In this document: positions 35,110 through 43,791 of the stretch, piece after piece
Numbering within the stretch: the first letter of the stretch is position 1
Layout: each line of letters opens with the position of its first letter
Origin: Lachnospiraceae bacterium
GTDB taxonomy: Bacteria; Bacillota; Clostridia; Lachnospirales; Lachnospiraceae
Assembly (NCBI GenBank): GCA_024403455.1
Contig: JAKSRR010000009.1
Location: 1-64,000, forward strand
Direction: 5' to 3'
DNA length: 64,000 bases
Program-made: the position numbers and the translations under genes
Notes under the pieces: model-generated
What the model was told of the DNA's origin: nothing
Seen by the model: only the letters and a program-made list of their open reading frames with translations
Databases searched by the model: none

Positions 35110-36018
35110 TTATTCTGCCTCGAACATATACTCGAAACCGATTGTATACTCTATTTCATGAGGTGTGCTCATTGCTACCGTATCAGCAATCACATCAACT
35201 ACACAAGGGATTTCGCTAATAGTAATTTCAAAGGTCGAGTTTCCTTCTGTATTGATGGGAAATATCTTCTCCCCATCCACAATCATATAGTCATAATGAG
35301 GACTGCTCCAGACAATCGTTACAACATACTGACCCGCATCATTCTGCACCATCTTTGCTGGACTGTCTATGGTTGACTTTCCTGAACCACCAGTAAGAGT
35401 CACAAGCACTGTCTCTGCTTCACTTACATCTTCCTGTTCCTCAGAAGTAGTTTCTTCTGTTGTTGCTTCGTAAGGCTGAGGATTAGATACAGAAACCTTA
35501 TGGTCGTACCATATGCCTTTCTTTCCAAGCAGTGCCAGATCAAATTCTTCATCTAACCATGGTACCGGTACATCAAAGGCATTTACTTCCTCCGTTAACC
35601 CATCAGGATACGTAATTTCCTCTACAGTGGGTTCCAACAGCTGCGATTCATCTAGCGTATCCACTGTTCCTAAATATAAATTGACAATGTTTTTAGAAAC
35701 CAAAGCAATATGAATCGTCGCTTTTCCATCTTTTACCGTAAGAATGCCTTTGCCATCGCAGGTTTCATTCACATGAAACATACTGCTGTCCGTATCAAAA
35801 TTTGCCAGATAGATACCATCTTCTAACCCTATCGACGCTTCCTCTACATCGCTCTCAGGATCATTCGCATCTGCTTCGGGATTTTCTTCCTCCACAATCG
35901 CTATTTCGTTCTCTGCTTCAAGTGTTTCTATAACATCAACTTCCGTTTCCTTACCGCAAGCCACACTTGCAAATGCCAACGTGATGACAGCACTGATACC
36001 TAAAATCCTCTTATGCAT
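35110..36018 (-). CDS. Surface lipoprotein of unknown fold in the B12 operon
   Basis: A 302-residue lipoprotein: signal MHKRILGISAVITLAFASVA with Cys21. After an acidic linker, two beta-rich parts can be seen. Residues 65-185 begin GLEDGIYLANFDTDSSMFHV and include LTVKDGKATIHIALVSKN and GLTEEVNAFDVPVPWLDEEF. Residues 205-302 include VTLTGGSGKSTIDSPAKMV, VVTIVWSSPHYDYMIVDGEK and FEITISEIPCVVDVIADTV. Both parts share a pattern (short strand, then 'K..I' strand, then a tyrosine-rich hairpin) that loosely resembles NEAT-like beta sandwiches, but I cannot assign the family. Its place between the lipoprotein CbiK and BtuF suggests capture or handling of corrinoid or another tetrapyrrole outside the cell. 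Confidence 0.7.
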   Translation of the reverse strand: MHKRILGISAVITLAFASVACGKETEVDVIETLEAENEIAIVEEENPEADANDPESDVEEASIGLEDGIYLANFDTDSSMFHVNETCDGKGILTVKDGKATIHIALVSKNIVNLYLGTVDTLDESQLLEPTVEEITYPDGLTEEVNAFDVPVPWLDEEFDLALLGKKGIWYDHKVSVSNPQPYEATTEETTSEEQEDVSEAETVLVTLTGGSGKSTIDSPAKMVQNDAGQYVVTIVWSSPHYDYMIVDGEKIFPINTEGNSTFEITISEIPCVVDVIADTVAMSTPHEIEYTIGFEYMFEAE

Positions 36019-36027
36019 ACTGTTTTC

Positions 36028-37293
36028 TTACTCCATAATATTTCTAATATGTTCAACATAGAGACTCTGAAGATCTCCAATTCTTCCCAAACCAGAAATC
36101 TGTGCATCAACAGACTCGAAACAATCCGCTGCAATGAACATTGACTTCCAGGAATCCTCATCGTCGCCTGCCATATCATTGTTTGCATGATCGCCAGCAA
36201 CCACCATTAACGGACGAAGAATAACCTTAGTATACCCTGCTTCTTTCACTGCCTCAATAACATTTTCACAAGCAGTTGCTTCAGGTTCTCCCTCTACTGT
36301 TCCAATAAATACGTTATTATAACCAAGTTCCTGCATCTGGGTCTGCATCTGAGAATAAGAAACCTTTGCCGTGTGAGAAGTTCCGTGTCCCATAAACACA
36401 AATGCAACACCTGCTTCTTCTGCATCTTCAATAGTACTAAAACCTGCTTCTTCTAAAGCAGCCTTCGTCACTGCAATAGCAACACGTTCCTTATCTTCAT
36501 TAATAACCGTTGCATCAGATCCAACCTCACCTAAAAGGGGTTCAGCGATAGCAACTGTTTCGAACTGGTCGCTGTAAGCCTCTAATACCTCAACCATTTC
36601 ATCATACTCTGCACCATGCATCAAATGGGTGGGCTGTACAATCAGATTCTTAACACCATTGGCTACTGCGCGGTCTAATGCCTGCTCAACATTATCAATC
36701 TTTTCACCGTCTCTTGCCTGCACATGGTTGATGATAATCTGGGCAGTAAACGCTCTTCTTACAGACCAATCAGGAAATGCTTCCGCAATAGCATCTTCAA
36801 TTCCCTTAATATCCTTTGCACGGCTATCGTTAAAAGAAGTACCAAAACTTACTACTAAAATTTCATTTTCGCCGATTTCATCAGCATTTCTGGCATCATC
36901 TAAGGAAGCATCACCAGTATCTCTTCCAAAGTAGTCAGGGTCAGCTTCTTCGCCTTCCACTAATTCTTTCTGTGCATCCGTTAATGCATCCCATGCTGCT
37001 TTGGCGTCAAGACACTGCTGGTCCGTATTTTCATTTCTTTCCTGTACATAAATAGCATCGATTAGTGCAGCAACATTATCTGCCAGTTCCTGATCGGTAG
37101 GTTCCTGCTCGTCCTCCTCTGTTTCTTCCGTTTCTGTGTTCTCAGAAGTTTCAACTTCCTGCAGGGTATCTACCACTTCCGTTTCCTGTGTCTCTACAGG
37201 TGTTTGTTCCTGAACCTCCTGCTTTCCGCAACCAGCAGTCAGAACTGACACCATAGCTACCCCTAAAACAAATGACAACATTTTCTTTTTCAT
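36028..37293 (-). CDS. cbiK: Lipoprotein form of cobaltochelatase CbiK
   Basis: A 421-residue protein. Residues 1-22 are a signal with lipobox LTAGC. An acidic Glu/Thr-rich linker (23-70) and a helical module with AKAAWDALTDAQKELVEG, typical of Gram-positive surface proteins, follow. Residues about 140-421 are the class II chelatase CbiK: ILVVSFGTSFNDSRAKDI, PTHLMHGAEYDEMVEVL, VFMGHGTSHTAKVSY and LMVVAGDHANNDMAGDD. The two histidines expected to bind metal and act in catalysis (GHGTSH, AGDHAN) are kept. It is the first gene after the riboswitch. Cytosolic CbiK inserts cobalt into sirohydrochlorin; a cell-surface copy may instead scavenge or carry metal or tetrapyrrole. Confidence 0.9.
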   Translation of the reverse strand: MKKKMLSFVLGVAMVSVLTAGCGKQEVQEQTPVETQETEVVDTLQEVETSENTETEETEEDEQEPTDQELADNVAALIDAIYVQERNENTDQQCLDAKAAWDALTDAQKELVEGEEADPDYFGRDTGDASLDDARNADEIGENEILVVSFGTSFNDSRAKDIKGIEDAIAEAFPDWSVRRAFTAQIIINHVQARDGEKIDNVEQALDRAVANGVKNLIVQPTHLMHGAEYDEMVEVLEAYSDQFETVAIAEPLLGEVGSDATVINEDKERVAIAVTKAALEEAGFSTIEDAEEAGVAFVFMGHGTSHTAKVSYSQMQTQMQELGYNNVFIGTVEGEPEATACENVIEAVKEAGYTKVILRPLMVVAGDHANNDMAGDDEDSWKSMFIAADCFESVDAQISGLGRIGDLQSLYVEHIRNIME

Positions 37294-37329
37294 AATCTTT
37301 TTATCTCCTTTGATTTATAAAAATATAAA

Positions 37330-37358
37330 AACCTCGTTACCATCAAAGCAACGAGGTT
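37330..37358 (-). terminator. Expression-platform terminator of the cobalamin riboswitch
   Basis: Nine-base arms AACCTCGTT and AACGAGGTT with an 11-base loop are followed by TTTATATTTTTAT on the minus strand, 36 bases before the cbiK ATG. It lies downstream of the riboswitch aptamer, consistent with early termination when ligand is bound. Confidence 0.85.
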
Positions 37359-37439
37359 ACATGCAAATCAGGTGCAGCTTAACGCTACACTCCCTAACGT
37401 ACAACCAGTTACTCGTGGTTTTAAAGCAAATGCTTTCGT

Positions 37440-37612
37440 ACTGCGCATAGGCAGGTCTCCCGGCTTAAAGATCATCGTTCCATCCATCTTCCCAGTTGCC
37501 CAGTGATATTTCGGACTTCACTCCCTAAATACGGTGACGAGTTCGTACAGGATTCTAACCTGTTTCCCTTTTCATCGAAGCCAGCAAAATCGCTCCTTCG
37601 ACACCTACTTGC
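37440..37612 (-). ncRNA. Cobalamin riboswitch aptamer
   Basis: On the minus strand the conserved series of the cobalamin riboswitch is seen in order: GGTGTCGAAGG near 37600, AAAAGGGAAACAGG, AATCCTGTACGAACTCGTCA, CACTGGGCAACTGGGAAG, and the B12 box AGCCGGGAGACCTGCC at 37450..37465. It precedes the terminator at 37330..37358 and cbiK. Ligand binding should lower expression of the cobalamin operon by transcription termination. Boundaries are approximate. Confidence 0.95.
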
Positions 37613-37638
37613 GGTATTCAATTTTTACAACGTTCAAC

Positions 37639-37667
37639 ACTATATCACAAACAGAATAGAATTTCAA
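37639..37667 (-). promoter_or_regulatory. Promoter of the riboswitch-controlled cobalamin operon
   Basis: On the minus strand TTGAAA and TATAGT are 17 bases apart, a good vegetative sigma-factor promoter. The predicted start, near 37632, is about 20 bases before the riboswitch aptamer. The promoter lies right at the end of the GGDEF gene, so its -35 abuts that stop codon. Confidence 0.75.
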
Positions 37668-37669
37668 TC

Positions 37670-39997
37670 CTACTTCGTGATAGCTTTTCGCTTGCACTTC
37701 TTATCTTCGTAGAGACGTTCATCTGCAATTTCCAAGTAATCTTCTAAGGTACTTCCACTAGAAATCGAAAACTCTGCAAATCCCACACTTAAGCCGATAT
37801 AGTAATCTTTATTGCTGGTTCCATTATACTTTTCCAAAATCGCCTTGATACGATCTTTTAGCATATCACCATGAATATCATTTTCAACGATTGCTAAGGC
37901 AGCATATTCATCACCGCCAATACGGGCAACCACGTCAGAAGCACGCATGGAATCCTTTAAGACCTCGGCCACACCAATGAGTGCAAAGTCACCTTCCTCG
38001 TGCCCATACTGGTCATTGATTAATTTCAAATTATCCAAATCTGCGTAAATTACAATCGCCTTTTTATTGCGGTTTCTCGCATCCTTTATAACATGATTTG
38101 TTTTTTCAAAGAACCCGCGACGATTCAATAGTCCTGTCAATTCATCCTGCTTGGACATCATCTCCAGCATCTGATTATTCTCGCGAATACGCATTAGGCT
38201 GGATTCTAACTCTCGCTGAATGCCAATCTGTGTATTTAACATATTAATAATCTTAAAGGCAGAAGATAACTGCGCCATAATGGAGGTTAGATACTGTATT
38301 TTACGACTATCCACCTGACACAAAAGTAGTCCCATCTGTTCTTCATTAATATAGACGATATTCAGAACCATATCATAGCGTTCTTTGATCGGCATATAGG
38401 GATTATCAAAAACATTCATTGTAGAAATCAGCTGCTTACTGTCTGGAACAGCTTCAATTGGTTCCCCATCTCTATAGAATACTTTTAACGCCGCTTTACT
38501 AGGAATACTCCAATCGTGCCATGCTGCCCCATCCACATTAATAAATGTTCTCGGAAATGCATAAATATAAGCGCTGGGAAAACCTAATCTCTGCAACTTG
38601 TCAGCAACAGTTACATAACACTTATCAGAGCCTTCCTCATAAGCCAACATATCTCTTGCAATAGAGTTACTCATCCACAGTACTCGCGCAAACTCTTCAT
38701 TAGTCTTTGCATGCTGCTGTGCCAAAATAACTGTCATATGAAGCATATAGCCATTAAGCATATCTAAAATTTCACTTGCTCGCTCCGGTGCCATATTCTC
38801 AATCATGATATCTTTTAACATTGCAAACAGAGAGAACACCTTCTGAGAATCAAAATTCTCTTCATCCGTATGCATTACTGTATGCTCAATTAGAGCTTCC
38901 ATATCTCCAACAGACTTTGCCCTAGAATCTTTCTGCACCTGCAGGAAAAACTCCCGCACAAAAACAATCCAGTTGGATATCATTAATTCAAAATTATTAC
39001 TATTGTACTTATTCTCACCAAACACAGTGCAGACAATCTGCGAAGCAATGGACAAGACATCCTGCTGCAAAGCCTGATCCAATCCCTTTAACATTCCACT
39101 TAATGCTTTATATTCTTCCTTTGTACCGGTAGAACGACGCTTAATCAGTCTGGTCTTTACTTTCTCATTACGTATCTTCTTAGTATACAGGTAATTTACA
39201 GCCTCGATGGCCGCTGCCCTACCAAGTCCTAATGCACTGGCCTGCACGGAAGTTAAGTTCGGCACCAGTTCGATGGCAGTCGGCGAATCATCAAATCCCA
39301 TGACAAGAATATCATCACCAATACGAAGTCCTTTTTCCTTGAGAACCTTATACCCACCTATTGCCATTTGGTCATTGGCAAAAACGATCGCTTCCAAATC
39401 GGGATTCTCTGCAAGAAGCGTCTGCACTACTTCTTCCGAATACTCCGAGAAGTTTCCATATACAATTTTCTTTTCCTCTACAGGAATCTCATAGTCTTTT
39501 AGCGTCTCTCGATAAACATCCAATCGCTCCATTGCATCTGCGCTGGTTAAGGGACCACTCACAAAGCCAATTTTTCGACATCCCTTATTGGCAATCAAAT
39601 CAACCATACCATCTCGTAATCCACTCCTATTATCAAAATGTAAAGAGGGATACCCTTCCACATGATCTGAAATCAAAATGGTGGGAATCCCCTTATACAT
39701 CTGTAAAAATATTTTCTTTTCCTGTTCTGTCATCATGGTTCCGATATTACCCATCAGCACCAAAAGAACATCTACATTCTGCTTTGTAGCATAGGAATAG
39801 ATTGTATTGTATTGATAGTCACAACGGCTTCTTTCCTTATCTCTATACTGCGCTTTTAAATATCTACCGGGGAGCATAATAAGGTTCGCATCAACTTCTT
39901 TTGCTCCCTGCATCACGCCCTTCATAATAGAGCTATCAAATGCATCATTAACATCACTGATTAACAATCCAATTGTCGTTCTTCTATCTCTCTTCAT
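37670..39997 (-). CDS. LacI-type sensor domain with GGDEF diguanylate cyclase
   Basis: A 775-residue soluble protein. Residues 8-290 match LacI-family ligand-binding domains (TIGLLISDVNDAFDSSIMKG, KIGFVSGPLTSADAMERL, AIVFANDQMAIGGYKVL, VMGFDDSPTAIELVPNLTSV), but the DNA-binding helix-turn-helix is absent. A helical and GAF-like middle (300-595) leads through a coiled coil to a GGDEF domain with GGDEY at 694-698 and an inhibitory RxxD site, RASD, five residues before it. It should make cyclic di-GMP in response to an internal small molecule, perhaps a sugar, with product feedback. No membrane segment or signal peptide exists. No EAL or PilZ gene is nearby. Confidence 0.88.
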   Translation of the reverse strand: MKRDRRTTIGLLISDVNDAFDSSIMKGVMQGAKEVDANLIMLPGRYLKAQYRDKERSRCDYQYNTIYSYATKQNVDVLLVLMGNIGTMMTEQEKKIFLQMYKGIPTILISDHVEGYPSLHFDNRSGLRDGMVDLIANKGCRKIGFVSGPLTSADAMERLDVYRETLKDYEIPVEEKKIVYGNFSEYSEEVVQTLLAENPDLEAIVFANDQMAIGGYKVLKEKGLRIGDDILVMGFDDSPTAIELVPNLTSVQASALGLGRAAAIEAVNYLYTKKIRNEKVKTRLIKRRSTGTKEEYKALSGMLKGLDQALQQDVLSIASQIVCTVFGENKYNSNNFELMISNWIVFVREFFLQVQKDSRAKSVGDMEALIEHTVMHTDEENFDSQKVFSLFAMLKDIMIENMAPERASEILDMLNGYMLHMTVILAQQHAKTNEEFARVLWMSNSIARDMLAYEEGSDKCYVTVADKLQRLGFPSAYIYAFPRTFINVDGAAWHDWSIPSKAALKVFYRDGEPIEAVPDSKQLISTMNVFDNPYMPIKERYDMVLNIVYINEEQMGLLLCQVDSRKIQYLTSIMAQLSSAFKIINMLNTQIGIQRELESSLMRIRENNQMLEMMSKQDELTGLLNRRGFFEKTNHVIKDARNRNKKAIVIYADLDNLKLINDQYGHEEGDFALIGVAEVLKDSMRASDVVARIGGDEYAALAIVENDIHGDMLKDRIKAILEKYNGTSNKDYYIGLSVGFAEFSISSGSTLEDYLEIADERLYEDKKCKRKAITK

Positions 39998-40038
39998 CTG
40001 TAACCCCTCACAGAACTGTCATACCCCATATGGCCAAC

Positions 40039-41292
40039 TTAGCTTCTCTTTACCTTCAGTACATTTGTTACTTCGATATTGCCATCCTTGCAGATATAGA
40101 AAATGCGACCCAGCGCCTTCTTGCTAAGCACAAAAGTCATTACCTTCTGGTCATCCTTTTCTAAAGGATCTGCTAACTCTGCAGGCTCCTTTGCCGCTGC
40201 CAATTCCTTAAGTGCAGAAGATAAAACTTCTCTATCTTTTGCGGAATATACCTTGCAAAGTTTCTCAATCGCTTCACTATAAATCGTTAATGCGAATGCA
40301 CTCTGGAAAATCTTCTTAACCTCTACAGCAATTTCAGCGGCAAGAGCTTCTGTCTTCTGCTGCTTTGCTTCGATAGCTTCTAACTTTTCCTTCTTCGTTG
40401 CTTTGACTCTCTCAATCTTTTCTGTAAGCGCTTCTCTGTCAGCTTTCTTTGCCTGCAGTTCATCCTCTGTAATCTTCTTTACACTCTTCGCAGATACAAA
40501 GTCTGCAGCATCTTCAGGCATCTTCTCAATCTCATACTCTGAAATTCTCTTGTCCACAAAGACAAGTTTCTTTTCAAGATCTGTAATAGAAGAAATATCC
40601 CCTAAAATCTTGTTCTCCATATTAAGAACCTGTCTGTCTAATTCAGCCAGTTCCTCATCGGTGGAAACCTTTTCTCTCATCGCTGCAAAATACTGCTCAT
40701 CCAGTTCAAGTTCTTTTTCTGTTGCAGCAATGCCTTCGGGGAAATACTTCTTACCCTCTCCCGTAACCTTCCAGATAAAGTGTGCCAGCAATTCTCTGGT
40801 TAACTTGTTTCCTGATATGGTCACCTTAAACTGGCTCACATCTTTTTTAGTGATGGCTACCATCACATCATCGGCCTTCTGATAAGGTGTACCTTCGGCT
40901 CCAATTTCAGAAGATACTGCAATACCAGCTTCCTTCATAATACGCTGGGACATAATCTCTTCATCTAAAATGTCTGCATCCTTGTAGCCTAAAGAAGTCA
41001 ACTTTTCTCTAATGACCTCTTTGCACTTTTCTACAATCTCATCTGCCTCCATATCAGCCATTTCTTCCACAACTAAGGCAATACGATCGCTCTGGGTGAG
41101 TACCTCAGCTTCCGTCACACCATTCTTCTTAATGAGACCTGCCGCTTTATTAATCGCTTTGGTACCGGCATTCTTTGCTTTGGATAACAATTCTCTTGCA
41201 TAGTTACCATTACTAATGACAGAAAGGAACGCAACTTCCTCGCACTGCTCTTCTCTACTAAGTTCTCTAAATGCTTTCAATAAATTTTCCAT
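40039..41292 (-). CDS. Hypothetical coiled-coil protein
   Basis: I do not recognise this 417-residue protein. The N-terminal 200 residues are mixed alpha/beta (KVTISGNKLTRELLAHFIWK). Residues about 205-340 are strongly charged heptad-like helix, with AKKADREALTEKIERVKATK, suggesting a long coiled coil. A helical part and a short C-terminal segment (RIFYICKDGNIEVTNVLKV) end it. It is very rich in Glu, Lys and Ala, has one cysteine pair at most per domain and no signal or membrane segment. It is 41 bases upstream of the GGDEF gene and may be co-transcribed with it. Confidence 0.7.
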   Translation of the reverse strand: MENLLKAFRELSREEQCEEVAFLSVISNGNYARELLSKAKNAGTKAINKAAGLIKKNGVTEAEVLTQSDRIALVVEEMADMEADEIVEKCKEVIREKLTSLGYKDADILDEEIMSQRIMKEAGIAVSSEIGAEGTPYQKADDVMVAITKKDVSQFKVTISGNKLTRELLAHFIWKVTGEGKKYFPEGIAATEKELELDEQYFAAMREKVSTDEELAELDRQVLNMENKILGDISSITDLEKKLVFVDKRISEYEIEKMPEDAADFVSAKSVKKITEDELQAKKADREALTEKIERVKATKKEKLEAIEAKQQKTEALAAEIAVEVKKIFQSAFALTIYSEAIEKLCKVYSAKDREVLSSALKELAAAKEPAELADPLEKDDQKVMTFVLSKKALGRIFYICKDGNIEVTNVLKVKRS

Positions 41293-41321
41293 AAGATCCC
41301 CCTTACTTTATTTAATTGAAA

Positions 41322-41906
41322 CTAAACGTTTTGTAACATAGTTAAATATTCGTTCGCCATCTGAAGGTATTCTTTTTCCGCATCTTCAAATGGTACAAAT
41401 GCAATATCCGGACGACGTTTTACCTGATAACCCTCTTCTGGCATAGGCTCCTTCAAAAGTTCTACCAAATCAATGGTTAACAAATCATCATCTATCTTTT
41501 TTACTTTCTGCCACTCTTCTTTAGTAAGATCGGCAAGCCCAAATTTTGCAAGAATAACTTTCAAAAAACGGTCTTCCATCTCCCTGTATCCAGGCATCCC
41601 ATCCTTAATCGGTCGAATTAAATCCGATAGATAGGCTTCTGCCCCATCATGTAAAAGCGCTGCAAACTGCACTCTTACACTCTCTCCTCTAGCCTTTGCT
41701 TCTTTGGCACAATTTATGCAATGCTGACACACCGAGTAAAAATGTGTGACCTGTCCATTGCCTCTGCAATTCAGCGATAATGCATGCGCAATATCTTCCA
41801 AAGTGATATATTCTTCCTTGGGATCCAAAGGATCAACCTTATATCCCATGTATGTTTTTAAATAAGCTGCCATATAGGTTCTCGCACGCTTTCCATTTTC
41901 TATCAC
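41322..41906 (-). CDS. HD-domain phosphohydrolase, YfbR-like
   Basis: A 194-residue HD protein. The metal ligands fit the pattern: an early His in GNGQVTHFYSVCQHCIN, the HD doublet in FAALLHDGAEAYLSDL and a late Asp in KIDDDLLTIDLVELL. YfbR-type proteins remove phosphate from 5'-deoxynucleotides, but the substrate here is inferred. The frame opens with GTG at 41906, preceded by AAAGGGG; an ATG at 41873 is an alternative and would give a better leader from the promoter at 41918..41946. It is a single gene after the rny terminator. Confidence 0.75.
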   Translation of the reverse strand: MIENGKRARTYMAAYLKTYMGYKVDPLDPKEEYITLEDIAHALSLNCRGNGQVTHFYSVCQHCINCAKEAKARGESVRVQFAALLHDGAEAYLSDLIRPIKDGMPGYREMEDRFLKVILAKFGLADLTKEEWQKVKKIDDDLLTIDLVELLKEPMPEEGYQVKRRPDIAFVPFEDAEKEYLQMANEYLTMLQNV

Positions 41907-41917
41907 AAATCCCCTTT

Positions 41918-41946
41918 ATTGTACTATTTTTCGCTTTTATTCACAA
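41918..41946 (-). promoter_or_regulatory. Candidate promoter of the HD gene
   Basis: On the minus strand TTGTGA and TACAAT are 17 bases apart, between the rny terminator and the HD gene. Transcription would begin near 41911, almost at the GTG start, which favours the ATG at 41873 as the true start. Confidence 0.5.
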
Positions 41947-41996
41947 CAACGCAGAGGTGTTTAAAGCAAAATGGAATAACCCTTTTCCCCACAAAA

Positions 41997-42022
41997 AAAG
42001 CCGCCCTTACGGACGGCTTTTA
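41997..42022 (-). terminator. Rho-independent terminator after rny
   Basis: Arms AAAGCCGTCC and GGGCGGCTTT with a GTAA-type loop and one wobble pair are followed by TTTTTGTGG on the minus strand. It lies 13 bases past the rny stop. Confidence 0.9.
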
Positions 42023-42034
42023 TCTCGAAGATCA

Positions 42035-43606
42035 TTACTTCGCATAATCTACTACACGTGACTCTCTGATAACGCTGACTTTGATCTGTCCAGGGTACTG
42101 CATCTCGCTTTCTACCCTCTTACTGATCTCTCTTGCCATCAGTACCATATCAGTATCGCTCACCTGTTCCGGAACTACCATGACTCGAACCTCTCTACCG
42201 GCTTGAATCGCAAAAGATTTTTCTACTCCCTTAAAGCTGTTACTAATCTCCTCAAGCTGCTTTAATCTGGCAGTGTAGGTTTCCAATGTTTCCATACGCG
42301 CACCAGGACGAGCGGCAGAAATAGCATCTGCAGCCTGTACTAAGCATGCAATGAGGCTAGTGGGTTCACAATCACCATGGTGGGATTCCACAGAGTTGAT
42401 AACCACATCATTTTCTTTGTATTTACGGCAGATATCACCACCAATCTGTACATGGCTGCCTTCCATTTCATGGTCAACAGCTTTACCAATATCGTGTAAC
42501 AGACCAGCACGTTTTGCCATTCTTACATCTAATCCCATCTCTGCAGCCATCAGTCCTGATAACTGGGCTACTTCAACGGAGTGACGAAGGGCATTCTGGC
42601 CAAAACTTGTACGATAACGCATACGTCCAAGAAGGCTTACTAAATCGGGATGTAATCCCTGAACGCCAACTTCAATAAGAGCTTCTTCACCAGCTTCCTT
42701 AATAGCCTTGGTGATTTCTTTCTTGGCCTTCTCCACCATCTCTTCAATACGAGCCGGATGAATACGTCCATCTAAAATCATCTTCTCTAAGGCAATTCTG
42801 GCAATCTCTCTACGCACGGGATCAAAGGCTGATAATACAACCGCTTCCGGTGTATCATCCACAATGAGTTCTACACCAGTGAGGGTTTCAAAGATACGGA
42901 TATTACGTCCTTCTCTACCAATAATTCGACCCTTCATCTCGTCGTTAGGCAGCTGCACTACGGAAATCGTAGCTTCGGATACATGATCTGCAGCACATCT
43001 CTGGATGGCTGTAACCACAATCTCTCTAGCGCGCTTATCAGCTTCGTCTTTCGCTTTAGATTCCGCTTCACGAATCATCACTGCAGACTCGTGTGCAACA
43101 TCTTCTTCAACAGCTTTCAGTAGTTGTTCTTTTGCTTGCTCGGAGGTTAAACCTGAGATTCGTTCTAGTTCCTGCAATCTTTGTTCGTTGAGTTTGGAAA
43201 TTTCTTCCTGTTGTTTTGCTAAAGAAGCTTCTTTAGCGCTGATTGCGGCTTCCTTCTGCTCAATCGCCTCGGTTTTACGATCAATGTTCTCTTCCTTCTG
43301 CTGGATACGTCTCTCAGAACGAGTTACCTCATTTCTTCGCTCTTTGATCTCCTTATCAAGTTCGTTCTTTGCCTTAATGGTTTCTTCCTTAACCTCTAAA
43401 AGGCTTTCACGCTTCTTGTTCTCTGCAGTCTTTAAAGCATCATCAATGATCTTTCTGGCCTTATCCTCTGCGGACCCAACTTTTGCTTCCTCTGCTGCTT
43501 TGTACTTCTTTACAGCAATCATATGGGTTACAGGAATGGCCACCAGTGCCGTGACGACGACAGCAATTACCGCGGTAATTACGTACGGCATCATGTGCAG
43601 GAGCAC
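42035..43606 (-). CDS. rny: Ribonuclease Y
   Basis: A 523-residue RNase Y with its usual layout: an N-terminal membrane helix ([20 protein letters not shown]), a long coiled coil (about 45-200), a KH domain with [20 protein letters not shown], and an HD domain with [20 protein letters not shown]. It starts bulk mRNA decay from the inner face of the membrane in Firmicutes. It has its own promoter (43689..43717) and terminator. Length and motifs are normal. The long antisense frame opposite the coiled coil is a codon-bias shadow. Confidence 0.96.
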   Translation of the reverse strand: MLLHMMPYVITAVIAVVVTALVAIPVTHMIAVKKYKAAEEAKVGSAEDKARKIIDDALKTAENKKRESLLEVKEETIKAKNELDKEIKERRNEVTRSERRIQQKEENIDRKTEAIEQKEAAISAKEASLAKQQEEISKLNEQRLQELERISGLTSEQAKEQLLKAVEEDVAHESAVMIREAESKAKDEADKRAREIVVTAIQRCAADHVSEATISVVQLPNDEMKGRIIGREGRNIRIFETLTGVELIVDDTPEAVVLSAFDPVRREIARIALEKMILDGRIHPARIEEMVEKAKKEITKAIKEAGEEALIEVGVQGLHPDLVSLLGRMRYRTSFGQNALRHSVEVAQLSGLMAAEMGLDVRMAKRAGLLHDIGKAVDHEMEGSHVQIGGDICRKYKENDVVINSVESHHGDCEPTSLIACLVQAADAISAARPGARMETLETYTARLKQLEEISNSFKGVEKSFAIQAGREVRVMVVPEQVSDTDMVLMAREISKRVESEMQYPGQIKVSVIRESRVVDYAK

Positions 43607-43688
43607 CTCCTTATTTAATTTTCATTGTACGTTTTTAAAGAGAGCACCGTAGATGGAGCACCCTCTTGTCGCAACAAATAACGTATCC

Positions 43689-43717
43689 ATTCTATCGAAA
43701 GAATGCTTTTCTGTCAA
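43689..43717 (-). promoter_or_regulatory. Promoter of rny
   Basis: On the minus strand TTGACA and TAGAAT are 17 bases apart, about 80 bases before the rny start and just after the recX stop. The -35 is perfect and the -10 differs from TATAAT at one or two positions. Confidence 0.75.
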
Positions 43718-43791
43718 GGTAAAAAGCCCCTTTCCACCCCCAAGTTGACAGCTAGTCAATTTTCTCTTAATCACTATGTAAACGATGTTAT

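Noticed and set aside
40403..40882. A 159-codon plus-strand frame opposite the coiled-coil protein
   Set aside because: Low-complexity Ser/Phe-rich translation, as expected opposite a charged helix; not a gene.
43005..43652. A 215-codon plus-strand frame opposite rny
   Set aside because: It is a Ser/Leu-rich shadow of the Glu/Lys-rich coiled coil of RNase Y, with no ribosome site or family motif.
43640..43665. Repeated GAGCACC in the rny leader
   Set aside because: A short direct repeat; the folding is poor and no T-tract follows, so I do not call a terminator or riboswitch.
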